Shown here piece after piece: positions 1-6,040 of a stretch of 20,942 nucleotides of DNA. Both the position numbers and the translations under genes were made by a program. The stretch's first letter is position 1, and each line of letters opens with the position of its first letter. The stretch is from a virus. The notes below the pieces were generated by a model. That model made no database searches, was not told the origin of the DNA, and saw only the letters and a program-made list of their open reading frames with translations. The stretch is taken from IMG/VR virus record IMGVR_UViG_3300036846_000979, positions 1-20,942 of that record. One strand, 5' to 3'.

Positions 1-646
1 CCGCCGGTGCGCGGCGCGGGGCAGCTTGCTTCTGGCGGTTCAGCCCCGAGGTCGGCATCGGCGGCGGTGGCGTCATGTCGATGACTTCATCGGTCGTGTA
101 GGACAGGCCGCGGATCACGTCGGAGAAATCGGCTCGGCACGCCTCAGAGGTGGCGCGTGCCATGAGCATGGCGCGGGGATACTTCTTCCAGGACGAGCCT
201 GGCTTTCCGACCAGATCCGCCCGCTCGGCGTCGCGCATGGTGAAGGTGTGGCTGGTCCATTCCTCGGCAGGCCATTCGCGACGGTGGCACTGGGCCGTCG
301 CCGACTCGTCGTCGCCTTGGACCCGGATTTGGTGGCCGGCCGACATGACCAGGGCGCGCATGCCCTCAGGGGACAGCGACGGGCGGCCCGAGATGATGTT
401 GATGGTGTTGAGCGACTGCATCGGGCCGAGGCCGAGCTCGTGTCCGTAGAGGATTACCGCGCAGACGGCATCGGGCTTGCCGCGTAATCCACCGGGCACC
501 ATTTCGGTGTTGGCGATGACTTCTGAGAGGTACACCACATCGCGGATCACGGCGAAGGAATCACGGGCGACGGGGGCGGCCGAGAGCAGATCGGGCCGGG
601 TGGCGGCCACGGCCACGATCTCGCCGGTGGGCTCGACGACGCTCAC
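1..646 (-). CDS. recT: RecT-like single-strand annealing protein (partial, C-terminus cut)
   Basis: Phage recombinase of the RecT type, expected to bind ssDNA and promote strand annealing in replication and recombination. The frame stays open from GTG at 646 to the left edge (215 codons, 3' end missing). It carries the signatures I know from actinobacterial RecT-like proteins: an YGHELGLGPMQSL segment (about residues 67-79), a GRPSLSPEGMRAL segment, TFTMRDAERADL, then SWKKYPRAMLMARATSEACR followed by DVIRGLSYTTDEV. A Pro-rich linker begins shortly before the edge. GGGGGAG lies only 2 nt before the GTG, which is tight; an in-frame TTG 11 codons upstream or a GTG at codon 11 are alternatives. 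It lies downstream of the HTH gene at 708-917 and probably shares its promoter. The family call rests on recall of motifs, not on a search. Confidence 0.8.
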   Translation of the reverse strand, partial: MSVVEPTGEIVAVAATRPDLLSAAPVARDSFAVIRDVVYLSEVIANTEMVPGGLRGKPDAVCAVILYGHELGLGPMQSLNTINIISGRPSLSPEGMRALVMSAGHQIRVQGDDESATAQCHRREWPAEEWTSHTFTMRDAERADLVGKPGSSWKKYPRAMLMARATSEACRADFSDVIRGLSYTTDEVIDMTPPPPMPTSGLNRQKQAAPRRAPA

Positions 647-707
647 GACTCCCCCGCCGCGGCGCCCCGTTGCCGCGAACAATCGTTATGTAAAGCTGAG
701 GCGCCCC

Positions 708-917
708 TCACGCCGGCTCCGAACGCCTCGGCTCGACCCGCTGGGCGAGCTGCCAGGCGATGATGTCGGCCTCGGCGTAGAGCACGGTGCGCCCGCTCTT
801 GATGTAGGCGGGCCCCTTGCCCTGCCAGCGCCAGTTCTGCAGTGTGCCGACCGCGATCCGCAGACGCCGGGCGGCCGCTTTCTCGCCCAACATTCTTTCA
901 CTCACTGACGGACACAT
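708..917 (-). CDS. AlpA/excisionase-like helix-turn-helix DNA-binding protein
   Basis: A 69-aa protein of the MerR/AlpA/excisionase HTH_17 type. The segment LGEKAAARRLRIAVGTLQNW (residues 10-29) is the HTH, followed by a wing of the form GKGPAYIKSGRTVLYAEADI and a final ITAW-like helix (IIAWQLAQRV). Such proteins act as small transcription regulators or recombination directionality factors. It is the first leftward gene from the divergent control region and precedes recT, so it may be an early regulator. The start is uncertain: ATG at 917 has an AAGG 4 nt upstream, but ATG at 893 or GTG at 905 would better suit a promoter using the TTGACA at 943-938. No integrase was found nearby, so an excisionase role cannot be argued from context. 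Confidence 0.75.
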   Translation of the reverse strand: MCPSVSERMLGEKAAARRLRIAVGTLQNWRWQGKGPAYIKSGRTVLYAEADIIAWQLAQRVEPRRSEPA

Positions 918-928
918 TGAACCTTATC

Positions 929-943
929 GGCGGTTGTTGTCAA
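929..943 (-). promoter_or_regulatory. Operator/promoter-like element upstream of HTH gene
   Basis: On the minus strand this reads TTGACAACAACCGCC and ends 11 nt before the ATG at 917. It matches 13 of 15 bases of the plus-strand element at 1120-1134, which lies at an almost identical distance from the start codon of the divergent lipoprotein gene. The TTGACA could also be a -35 box, with CAATGT 18 nt further on as a weak -10; that would favour an internal start at 893. Confidence 0.45.
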
Positions 944-1042
944 GTTGATGTCCGAAACCCGCTAATCGGTTTTTGCCACCGCCGTTCCGCCCAGCGCCAG
1001 TGTGCGCCGGAGCGGCGACAACGGGGCGACAATTTCGGCCGG

Positions 1043-1078
1043 GACGCCCCACCGGTGTCAGACGCCCCAACGGTGTCA
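1043..1078 (+). repeat. Two tandem 18-bp direct repeats (candidate operator)
   Basis: GACGCCCCACCGGTGTCA (1043-1060) is followed immediately by GACGCCCCAACGGTGTCA (1061-1078), with one mismatch. The GGTGTCA core recurs in inverted form (TGACACC) at 1121-1127, on the other side of the presumed plus-strand promoter. Repeated sites bracketing a promoter in a divergent region suggest regulator binding; the binding protein is unknown, and either nearby HTH protein is a candidate. Confidence 0.55.
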
Positions 1079-1086
1079 ATGGTGGG

Positions 1087-1115
1087 TTGCGTTCCGTGAG
1101 GTTTAGTGGTAAGGT
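1087..1115 (+). promoter_or_regulatory. Candidate sigma70-type promoter for the lipoprotein/HTH pair
   Basis: TTGCGT (1087-1092), a 17-nt spacer, then TAAGGT (1110-1115). The predicted start point near 1122 would give a leader of about 25 nt before the ATG at 1147. Each hexamer matches only 3 of 6 consensus bases, although the spacing is ideal. The promoter lies between the tandem repeats (1043-1078) and the inverted element (1120-1134). Confidence 0.4.
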
Positions 1116-1119
1116 GGCG

Positions 1120-1134
1120 TTGACACCAACCACC
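1120..1134 (+). promoter_or_regulatory. Operator-like element upstream of lipoprotein gene
   Basis: TTGACACCAACCACC ends 12 nt before the ATG at 1147. It is a 13/15 match to the minus-strand element at 929-943, so the two divergent genes carry the same motif in the same relation to their start codons. It is too close to the ATG to serve as a -35 box for this gene, which favours an operator or a leader element. Confidence 0.45.
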
Positions 1135-1146
1135 AGAGAGAGAACC

Positions 1147-1599
1147 ATGAAGACCCGCCCAGCACGTTTCGCCCTCCTCCCCGTCGCCGGCCTGGCGCTA
1201 GCAGCCATCGTGAGCTGCTCGAGCCCGGTCGGGGCAGCGACCAAGCCGCACCCGAGCGCCCAGGGGATCGCCGCCAAGCTGGCCCCGTTGGGCTGCGTCG
1301 CCTCGCCCGCAACGAGCAGCGCCACCATCGGCATCGCTCCTCGGGTCGAGCTCAACTGCACCATCAACGGTGAGAGCGTCAGCATCAACCAGTACCGCAA
1401 CGCCGACCAGATCAAGCGCAACCTGACTGTGGCCCAGAGCGCGTTCGGCTGCTCGATACTCAAGAGCTTCGGTCTCGGGTCCGAGAGCTACGTTCAGTCG
1501 GGCACCACTCTCACCACGGCCCAGACACGCAGCACGGCGCGTCAGATCAAGAACGCCATCGGCCGGGGCGCCAAACTCGCCACCATTCAGTGCCACTGA
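1147..1599 (+). CDS. Secreted lipoprotein, possible phage moron
   Basis: A 150-aa protein with a lipoprotein signal: positively charged MKTRPARF, a hydrophobic stretch (residues 9-22) and lipobox IVSC with the lipidated Cys at 24. The mature part has four further Cys (50, 71, 102, 149), enough for two disulfides, consistent with a folded domain on the outer face of the membrane. An open frame extends upstream to 973, but the signal peptide fixes the start at 1147; AGAGAG is a weak ribosome site. It reads against almost every other gene and leaves the control region divergently, as genes expressed from a prophage often do. I do not recognise the family. Superinfection exclusion or alteration of the host surface is a reasonable guess from location and context only. 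Confidence 0.8.
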   Translation: MKTRPARFALLPVAGLALAAIVSCSSPVGAATKPHPSAQGIAAKLAPLGCVASPATSSATIGIAPRVELNCTINGESVSINQYRNADQIKRNLTVAQSAFGCSILKSFGLGSESYVQSGTTLTTAQTRSTARQIKNAIGRGAKLATIQCH

Positions 1600-1874
1600 G
1601 CGCCTACGGTCGATTCGTGGCCCGGATCCTCAAGGCTTACGGTCGCCGTATCAACGCCGGCGACATCGCCGCCCTGCCCGAACTGGTGGCGCTGCACGAC
1701 GACCTCGACGCAACCATCACCGACGCCGTGCGCCAATTGCGCGCCGAGCCTCACAGCTACTCATGGGCCCAGATCGGTGCCGCTCTCGGCGTGAGCCGCC
1801 AAGCAGCCATGCAGCGTTGGGCTGACGTCGGTGGCGCTCGACGAGCCGGCGGCCAGCCGTCCCATCTGCGCTGA
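1590..1874 (+). CDS. Small helix-turn-helix protein
   Basis: A 94-aa protein with a clear HTH near its C-terminus: YSWAQIGAALGVSRQAAMQR (residues 57-76), the form common in small actinobacterial HTH proteins. The N-terminal half is helical and acidic (ALPELVALHDDLDATITDAV). Its GTG overlaps the end of the lipoprotein gene by 10 nt, and no ribosome site is visible, so translational coupling is likely; an in-frame GTG at 1617 is an alternative. It is a candidate for the regulator that binds the repeats in 918-1146, but nothing in the sequence proves this. Its 3' end faces the end of the late operon. Confidence 0.7.
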   Translation: MPLSAYGRFVARILKAYGRRINAGDIAALPELVALHDDLDATITDAVRQLRAEPHSYSWAQIGAALGVSRQAAMQRWADVGGARRAGGQPSHLR

Positions 1875-1890
1875 TTTGCCTGAAGTTGGT

Positions 1891-1944
1891 GGTGCCGGCG
1901 GGCGGGTCAGAGAGAGTCGTGTAAACCCACCGCCCACCGGCACC
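1891..1944. terminator. Hairpin between convergent transcription units
   Basis: GGTGCCGG at 1891-1898 pairs with CCGGCACC at 1937-1944, and GGGCGG at 1900-1905 pairs with CCGCCC at 1930-1935, with one C/A mismatch between. The stem has 14 paired positions, nearly all GC, with a 24-nt loop. It lies in the 112-bp gap between the stop of the plus-strand HTH gene (1874) and the stop of the last late gene (1987). No U-tract follows on either strand, but actinobacterial terminators often lack one. Confidence 0.55.
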
Positions 1945-1986
1945 GAGCAGGATGCGGGGATGTGGAGGTGCACCTGCCCCACCCGA

Positions 1987-2181
1987 TTATGCCCGCCCGT
2001 TGTCTCCGTTGCGATGGTTGCTGGGCAGCGAATTGACGATGATGGCCAGGCCGCCGAGCAGGCCGATGACGGCCAGGATGTCGCTCGAGCTGTCACGGTT
2101 GAGCACGAACACCACGATGGCGAGCGCCAGGACGGCGGCGCCGAGCACGAACAGCATGGCCAGCTGGCGCGCCCGGCTCAT
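1987..2181 (-). CDS. Small two-TM membrane protein, holin-like
   Basis: A 64-aa protein with two hydrophobic segments (about residues 8-27 and 34-51) joined by a short NRDSSSD turn, an Arg-containing N-terminus and a polar, charged tail (SNHRNGDNGRA). Size and layout fit class II-like holins or holin partners that let the endolysin reach the wall. It is the last gene of the leftward operon, and its ATG shares one base with the stop of the preceding 32-aa membrane protein. A second holin-like gene lies at 3621-3821, so one may be a holin and the other an antiholin or spacer membrane protein. Function is inferred from topology and location. Confidence 0.6.
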   Translation of the reverse strand: MSRARQLAMLFVLGAAVLALAIVVFVLNRDSSSDILAVIGLLGGLAIIVNSLPSNHRNGDNGRA

Positions 2182-2279
2182 CAGAAGATGGCGAAGGCCG
2201 CGACGACGAGGGCGAGGATGACGACGGTGATCACCAGGGCGCCGATCAGTACCTCGTGCTCTGGATACTCCTCGCTCAC
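2181..2279 (-). CDS. 32-aa single-TM mini-protein
   Basis: A 32-aa ORF: an acidic N-terminus ([10 protein letters not shown]) and one strongly hydrophobic helix (residues 11-32) running to the C-terminus. The GTG overlaps the TGA of the fibre gene (GTGA), and its own TGA shares one base with the ATG of the next holin-like gene (TGATG). This exact tiling makes translation likely despite the small size. Location in the lysis cassette suggests an accessory membrane protein such as an antiholin-like factor; there is no homology evidence. Confidence 0.6.
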   Translation of the reverse strand: MSEEYPEHEVLIGALVITVVILALVVAAFAIF

Positions 2280-3262
2280 CAACTCAGCACGATCACGTAA
2301 CCGTCACCGCCGCGCCCGCCCGCCCCGCTCGACACGCTCGCGCCATTGGCCCCGCCGCCGCCACCGCCGCCACCGCTACGGACGCCGTTGCCGCCTGCAC
2401 CGCCATTGCCGCCGGTGTTCGAGCCACCACCACCGCCGCCGGTCGCAGGGGTGAGTATGGACAGAGGTGGCTGACCGACGACGCCGTTGCCGCCCGCCCC
2501 GCCACCTGCTGCACCAGGTGCCCCCACCCAGCCGGGCGTCCCTGGCGTAAGGCCGGCCCAGCTTCCGTTCCCACCGCCGAAGGTCCCGTTGGTGGCGGAC
2601 ACGCCGCCACCACCACCGCCACCGCACACATACGGTGCGAACGGCGCAGCTACACCAGCCGCACTTGCACCGCCGGCGCCGCCGGTGCCGCCCAGGTACA
2701 GGCCCCAGCCCGAGCTCGAGCCACCGCCGCCGCTGTTACCCCCGCCGGCCCCACCGCTAGCACGGAGCCACGAGTCGGGGCTTCCACTAGGGCCGAACAA
2801 GCTCACTGCGCCACCAGAGCCGATGTTGATTGCACCCGCTGACGCCGCCCCGCCCGCGCCGCCGGCGCCGACCTGCACCCGCACGGTTGCCGTCAGCTCC
2901 GCGGCGAGCAAGACGAAGTCGGTGACGCCACCGGCCTGACCGCCACCGCCACCGCCCGCAGCGGCACCTAACGCCGCCGCGGCACCCGAAGATCCTCCCC
3001 CACCGCCGCCGGCCACGATGACCCTCACGAATGTCACGTTCGCCGGCTTCGTCCAGGTGAAGTTCCCCGGCGTCGTCCAGCTCTGGAGGTTCGTTACCCC
3101 TGGCGGACCCTGGGGCCCGACCGGTCCCTGTGGCCCGACGGGACCCTGGGGCCCGGTCGGCCCCGGTGGCCCGACCGGACCAGGCGGCCCGATGATCGTC
3201 ACGTCGACGTTGAAGGGGTTGGACCCGGCCGCGGCCACCTGAGCGCCCTCGAGGTCGCTCAT
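2276..3262 (-). CDS. Tail fibre: collagen-like stem plus glycine-rich domain
   Basis: A 328-aa structural protein. After a short N-terminal part come about ten G-X-Y triplets (residues 25-55, [19 protein letters not shown] style), a typical trimerising collagen-like stem of phage fibres. A motif of the kind [20 protein letters not shown] (about 62-81) opens a glycine-rich domain with many G4-G6 runs, ending [14 protein letters not shown]. This matches the glycine-rich C-terminal domain I know from phage tail fibre and adhesin tips, which form polyglycine sandwiches at the host-binding end. It is the probable receptor-binding fibre. Its start overlaps the preceding gene (ATGA). The many G runs make this sequence prone to assembly error and recombination. 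Confidence 0.8.
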   Translation of the reverse strand: MSDLEGAQVAAAGSNPFNVDVTIIGPPGPVGPPGPTGPQGPVGPQGPVGPQGPPGVTNLQSWTTPGNFTWTKPANVTFVRVIVAGGGGGGSSGAAAALGAAAGGGGGGQAGGVTDFVLLAAELTATVRVQVGAGGAGGAASAGAINIGSGGAVSLFGPSGSPDSWLRASGGAGGGNSGGGGSSSGWGLYLGGTGGAGGASAAGVAAPFAPYVCGGGGGGGVSATNGTFGGGNGSWAGLTPGTPGWVGAPGAAGGGAGGNGVVGQPPLSILTPATGGGGGGSNTGGNGGAGGNGVRSGGGGGGGGANGASVSSGAGGRGGDGYVIVLSW

Positions 3263-3606
3263 TGGGTCACCCTCGCCATCAGCTCGAGCCGGCCGCCAGC
3301 CAGCGTGTAGACCGTCCCGGTCAAGGTCAGGGCGCAGTCCCAGACGCAGAGCTGGGGCAGCGTGGTCGAGACCGTCGCCGGCAGGCCGAGCTTCACGACA
3401 TTCACATTGATCGACGTCACAAAGGTGCCGGCGATGGTCGTGCTCGAGCGGCTGGTGCGGATCTGGGCCGCCACGGTCCCAGCGGAGATGTCGATCGGGT
3501 TGCCGCTCTGGTCGGTCACGGTCAGGGTCATGGCGAAATCGTCGCCCTGGTAGAGGCCGAGGTCGACGGGGGCCGGAAGGGCGTTGACGCGCTGGCTGGT
3601 ACCCAT
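3259..3606 (-). CDS. Putative baseplate/minor tail protein, BppU-like N-domain fold
   Basis: A 115-aa beta-rich protein. The pattern [20 protein letters not shown], then [15 protein letters not shown], resembles the small Ig-like domain seen at the start of phage baseplate upper proteins and similar minor tail proteins. The frame opens at 3624, but ATG 3606 has a GGAAAGGA ribosome site 6 nt upstream and is preferred. Its stop overlaps the fibre start (ATGA), which suggests co-assembly with the fibre, perhaps as its attachment or adaptor protein. The fold assignment is from pattern memory only. Confidence 0.65.
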   Translation of the reverse strand: MGTSQRVNALPAPVDLGLYQGDDFAMTLTVTDQSGNPIDISAGTVAAQIRTSRSSTTIAGTFVTSINVNVVKLGLPATVSTTLPQLCVWDCALTLTGTVYTLAGGRLELMARVTQ

Positions 3607-3620
3607 GTCAGATCCTTTCC

Positions 3621-3821
3621 TCAATCATGGCGCTCGCGAGTGCCGAGGAACGTGGCAACGGCGCCGACCATGGCGCCGAGCACCGTCGCGAGCAGCGTGG
3701 ACTCGGCCTCTGAGATGTGCCCGGCAATCTGGTGGTCCGCTTCGGACAGGGCCAGAATCACGATGGCGATCGCAGCGCCGAGGGCCAGGATGAGGGCAGC
3801 GACGGCACGCCAGTCAGGCAT
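3621..3821 (-). CDS. Holin-like two-TM protein
   Basis: A 66-aa protein: one hydrophobic helix at residues 6-26, a polar loop with acidic and His residues (SEADHQIAGHISEAES), a second helix at 41-60 and a charged tail (GTRERHD). This is the classic small holin layout. Its ATG follows directly on the TGA of the amidase gene with no gap, so it is co-translated with the endolysin. It would form the inner-membrane lesions that release the amidase, which has no signal peptide of its own. It is the stronger holin candidate of the two in this window. Confidence 0.7.
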   Translation of the reverse strand: MPDWRAVAALILALGAAIAIVILALSEADHQIAGHISEAESTLLATVLGAMVGAVATFLGTRERHD

Positions 3822-4607
3822 TCAGGGCCGAGCGGAGCCGTCGTAAGGGAACTCATAGAAGTTGATGTCCCGGTTGCCCGGGTCCAGGCCGAGCGTGTAG
3901 CCGTTACCGTCACGGCGACCCGCGATTCCGATGCACGGCCACTTCTGGCGGTTGTACTTGTCGTTATTCGTTCCGCCCAGCATCGGCGCCCCTCTATAGG
4001 CGTGCACCGCTCCGTCACGGAACGCAACCCAGTACCCGCCCGAGCGCGGGTCCAAAAGCATCATGTTGTCCTCCTGTTCTGTCGGAATCGGTCCCATGGC
4101 GCCGCCGGCCGCCATGGCGATGACCTGGTCCATCGGGAAGCCCGGGCCGCAGTCCCAGTGTCCGCCACCGGCCGCGCCGAGGTCGACGTGCTGGCAGACG
4201 CCCGACGCCCCGCCTTGGGCCTCGGCGGCGTTGAGCCGCACCAGCGGGATGCCGAACGCGGCGCACTCCTCGGCCACCCATTGGGCCGTGTTGGCGAGCA
4301 TGGTCTCGTGCATCTGCCACTCCGCCGGCGTCCAGGCGGCGAAGGCGCAGAGCTCGGCCGCCACTGAGTAGGGGTTGGCGTTGCCCTGGGTCCAGGCCTT
4401 GTCCGAACGGCGCACGTACTCACCGATGACGCCGGGCGTGTCGTCGATGCCGGTATGGCTGGACACGCCCGAGCTCGGGCTCGAGAAGTAGCTGCCGAGC
4501 GACTGGTAGGTGCGGGCGCCCTCGGCGGTGTGGAGCACCACCAGGCGCACACCACTCCCCCGGCTCGAGTAGTTCGGCGAGCCGATCCACTCGCGTCTAA
4601 GCGCCAC
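3822..4607 (-). CDS. Endolysin: N-acetylmuramoyl-L-alanine amidase (Amidase_2/PGRP)
   Basis: A zinc amidase that cuts the MurNAc-L-Ala bond of peptidoglycan for host lysis. Counted from a possible upstream ATG at 4643, ligand-like residues are H38 (VVLHTAEG), H152 (CQHVDLG) and C165 (HWDCGPGFP), as in Amidase_2 enzymes; H63 (SSHTGID) is also typical. A C-terminal domain (about 195-270) contains GYWVAFRDGAVHAYRGAPM and later CIGIAGRRDGNGYTLGLD, resembling the GYW..DGG.F.FGDA repeats of actinobacterial surface proteins, so it may bind the wall. I prefer GTG 4607: AGAGGAGA stands 4 nt upstream and it overlaps the end of the 45-aa ORF (4597-4734). There is no signal peptide, so export needs a holin. 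Confidence 0.85.
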   Translation of the reverse strand: MALRREWIGSPNYSSRGSGVRLVVLHTAEGARTYQSLGSYFSSPSSGVSSHTGIDDTPGVIGEYVRRSDKAWTQGNANPYSVAAELCAFAAWTPAEWQMHETMLANTAQWVAEECAAFGIPLVRLNAAEAQGGASGVCQHVDLGAAGGGHWDCGPGFPMDQVIAMAAGGAMGPIPTEQEDNMMLLDPRSGGYWVAFRDGAVHAYRGAPMLGGTNNDKYNRQKWPCIGIAGRRDGNGYTLGLDPGNRDINFYEFPYDGSARP

Positions 4608-4734
4608 CGTTCTCCTCTGGTGCGTCGCCCTCGGCGCCGCCATGCGACGGTTCGGTTTCGGGCTCGGGTTCGGGTTCGGGGATCACCTGGGGTTCGGGTT
4701 CGGGGATCACCTGGGGTTCGGGTTCGGTCGTCAT
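4597..4734 (-). CDS. 45-aa Pro-Glu repeat mini-protein
   Basis: A 45-aa ORF with a near-perfect ribosome site (TAAGGAG, 6 nt before the ATG). The protein begins MTTEPEPQVIP, repeats EPEPQVIP, continues with EPEPEPETEP and ends in a Gly/acidic tail (GGAEGDAPEENGGA). It is strongly acidic, probably disordered, and has no TM segment. It fills the gap between the baseplate hub gene and the amidase and overlaps the amidase GTG. Possible roles are a linker-like accessory of the baseplate or a leader that couples lysin translation; no family is recognised. Confidence 0.6.
   Translation of the reverse strand: MTTEPEPQVIPEPEPQVIPEPEPEPETEPSHGGAEGDAPEENGGA
4666..4725. repeat. 24-bp in-frame tandem repeat (2.5 copies)
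   Basis: Two exact 24-bp units (4725-4702 and 4701-4678 on the minus strand), each coding EPEPQVIP, followed by a half unit (4677-4666). The copies are identical at the DNA level, which suggests recent expansion by slippage and possible length variation between related phages. Confidence 0.85.
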
Positions 4735-4744
4735 GGTGTGCTCC

Positions 4745-6040
4745 TTATCGTCGGGACAGTGCGTTGATGGCCTGGTTCTGCGTCCTCATCAGCCCGCCCA
4801 GCGTCGTGGTAGCCCGGGCGACGACGAGATCGACGTCCTCTTGGCCGTCGTCGCCGATGTCGTAGGTGATGCCGAGAATCCGCTGGGCCGTGTTCACCTT
4901 GAGTCGCCCCGAGAAGATGACGACCGGCACGTTGTCGCCCATGTTGATGAGTCCCCAGGTGTAGAAGTTGGGCGTCAGCGTGAGCACGTAGGTCGGAGCG
5001 AGCACGCTGTAGTAGCCGACCTTGCCCGCGGCGCTCTGATTGAGCCAGCCGCTGTTGGTCGAGCTCACGCTCGCCGAGTCGCTGGTCATGAACGTGCCGA
5101 CCGTCGTGCCGGCGGCGTCGGGGGTCCACGACTCACCCGCCAGCTGGGACACCGAGTTGTCGGCCGACCCGTTGTTGCCGATGGTACGCCAGTAGTTCGT
5201 GTAGTCCGCCGCGGTCAGTTGGCGCTGCACCTTGGACACGCTCGAGCCGTAGGCCAGCGTGACCCCGCTCTGGGTGACGCCCTGTTGGGGGTAGAAGATG
5301 CGCATGGCATCGCGGGTGGCGCTGTTCGTCGCCACCTGTGCGCTGGCGTTGTTGGTCATACACAGGGGCTTTATGTCGTAGTCGAAGCCGTTGGACAGCT
5401 TGGCCAGGTTGTCGAACTGGGTCAGCACGACCATGCCGCCCTGCTGGGCGATCGAGCGGGTCTGGCCCGACGGAGGAGTCCGCTGGGTGCCGTCGGGGTT
5501 CGAATGGAACGTCCAGAGCGGCAGGTAGCAGCCGGGCGAGAACGACGTCGGGCTGCCGATGGGGTAGGTGGAGAACACACCCGCCGCCCAGCTGCGCCAC
5601 TGGTCCGCTGCGTAGTCCTGGTCAAAGACCGGCGGCGTGCCCGAGCCCATGTAGTCGGTCTGGGTGCCGGTGTAGATGCGCCGGTTGAACATGGCGAGGT
5701 AGTCGTGGCACGTGAACGTCACCGTGTGGGACTGCTCGTCGATCTGGTCGTCGCTGGCGTCGACCATGCCGCGGAACACTGGTATGTCGGCCCCGCTGTT
5801 CTCGTCCCAGCGCCAGGCGACCACGTCGTGTTGCAGCTCTGCGATCAGGGCGCAGTCGGGAGCATGGCCGTCCATGTCGAAGGTCAGGGTGGCCGGCATG
5901 TCCCAGGCCTGCACGAGTTTGCGGTTCCGCGCGCTGTCGAGCTGGACGATGATCGTCTGGCCCCAGGTCTGGTCATTGAACTGCCGGCGGTGCAGCGTCA
6001 GGCGCCAGCGCCCTCGCCCGGCCGGTATGGGGGTGGCCAT
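4745..6040 (-). CDS. Baseplate hub / minor tail protein (Tal-N/gp27-like)
   Basis: A 431-aa protein placed directly after the Dit-like gene, where siphoviruses encode the hub that closes the tail tube. The N-terminal half has the sequence character of hub proteins of mycobacteriophage and other actinophages: RGRWRLTLHRRQFNDQTW, then FDMDGHAPDCALIAELQHDV, VFRGMVDASDDQIDEQSHTV and a FTCHDYLAMFNRR segment typical of this family's second domain. The open frame runs upstream to 7033, but that part only shadows the neighbouring gene; ATG 6040 overlaps the previous stop by one base (TGATG) and is the true start. No catalytic domain was seen, so wall-degrading activity in the tail is not supported. 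Confidence 0.75.
   Translation of the reverse strand: MATPIPAGRGRWRLTLHRRQFNDQTWGQTIIVQLDSARNRKLVQAWDMPATLTFDMDGHAPDCALIAELQHDVVAWRWDENSGADIPVFRGMVDASDDQIDEQSHTVTFTCHDYLAMFNRRIYTGTQTDYMGSGTPPVFDQDYAADQWRSWAAGVFSTYPIGSPTSFSPGCYLPLWTFHSNPDGTQRTPPSGQTRSIAQQGGMVVLTQFDNLAKLSNGFDYDIKPLCMTNNASAQVATNSATRDAMRIFYPQQGVTQSGVTLAYGSSVSKVQRQLTAADYTNYWRTIGNNGSADNSVSQLAGESWTPDAAGTTVGTFMTSDSASVSSTNSGWLNQSAAGKVGYYSVLAPTYVLTLTPNFYTWGLINMGDNVPVVIFSGRLKVNTAQRILGITYDIGDDGQEDVDLVVARATTTLGGLMRTQNQAINALSRR

Noticed and set aside
26-908. Long plus-strand open frames over the left edge
   Set aside because: They are antisense shadows of the RecT-like and HTH genes; the minus-strand frames carry recognisable motifs.
2290-3200. 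Dense GCC/CCG repeats considered as a CRISPR array or satellite
   Set aside because: No constant repeat-spacer period; they result from Gly/Pro codons of the fibre gene.
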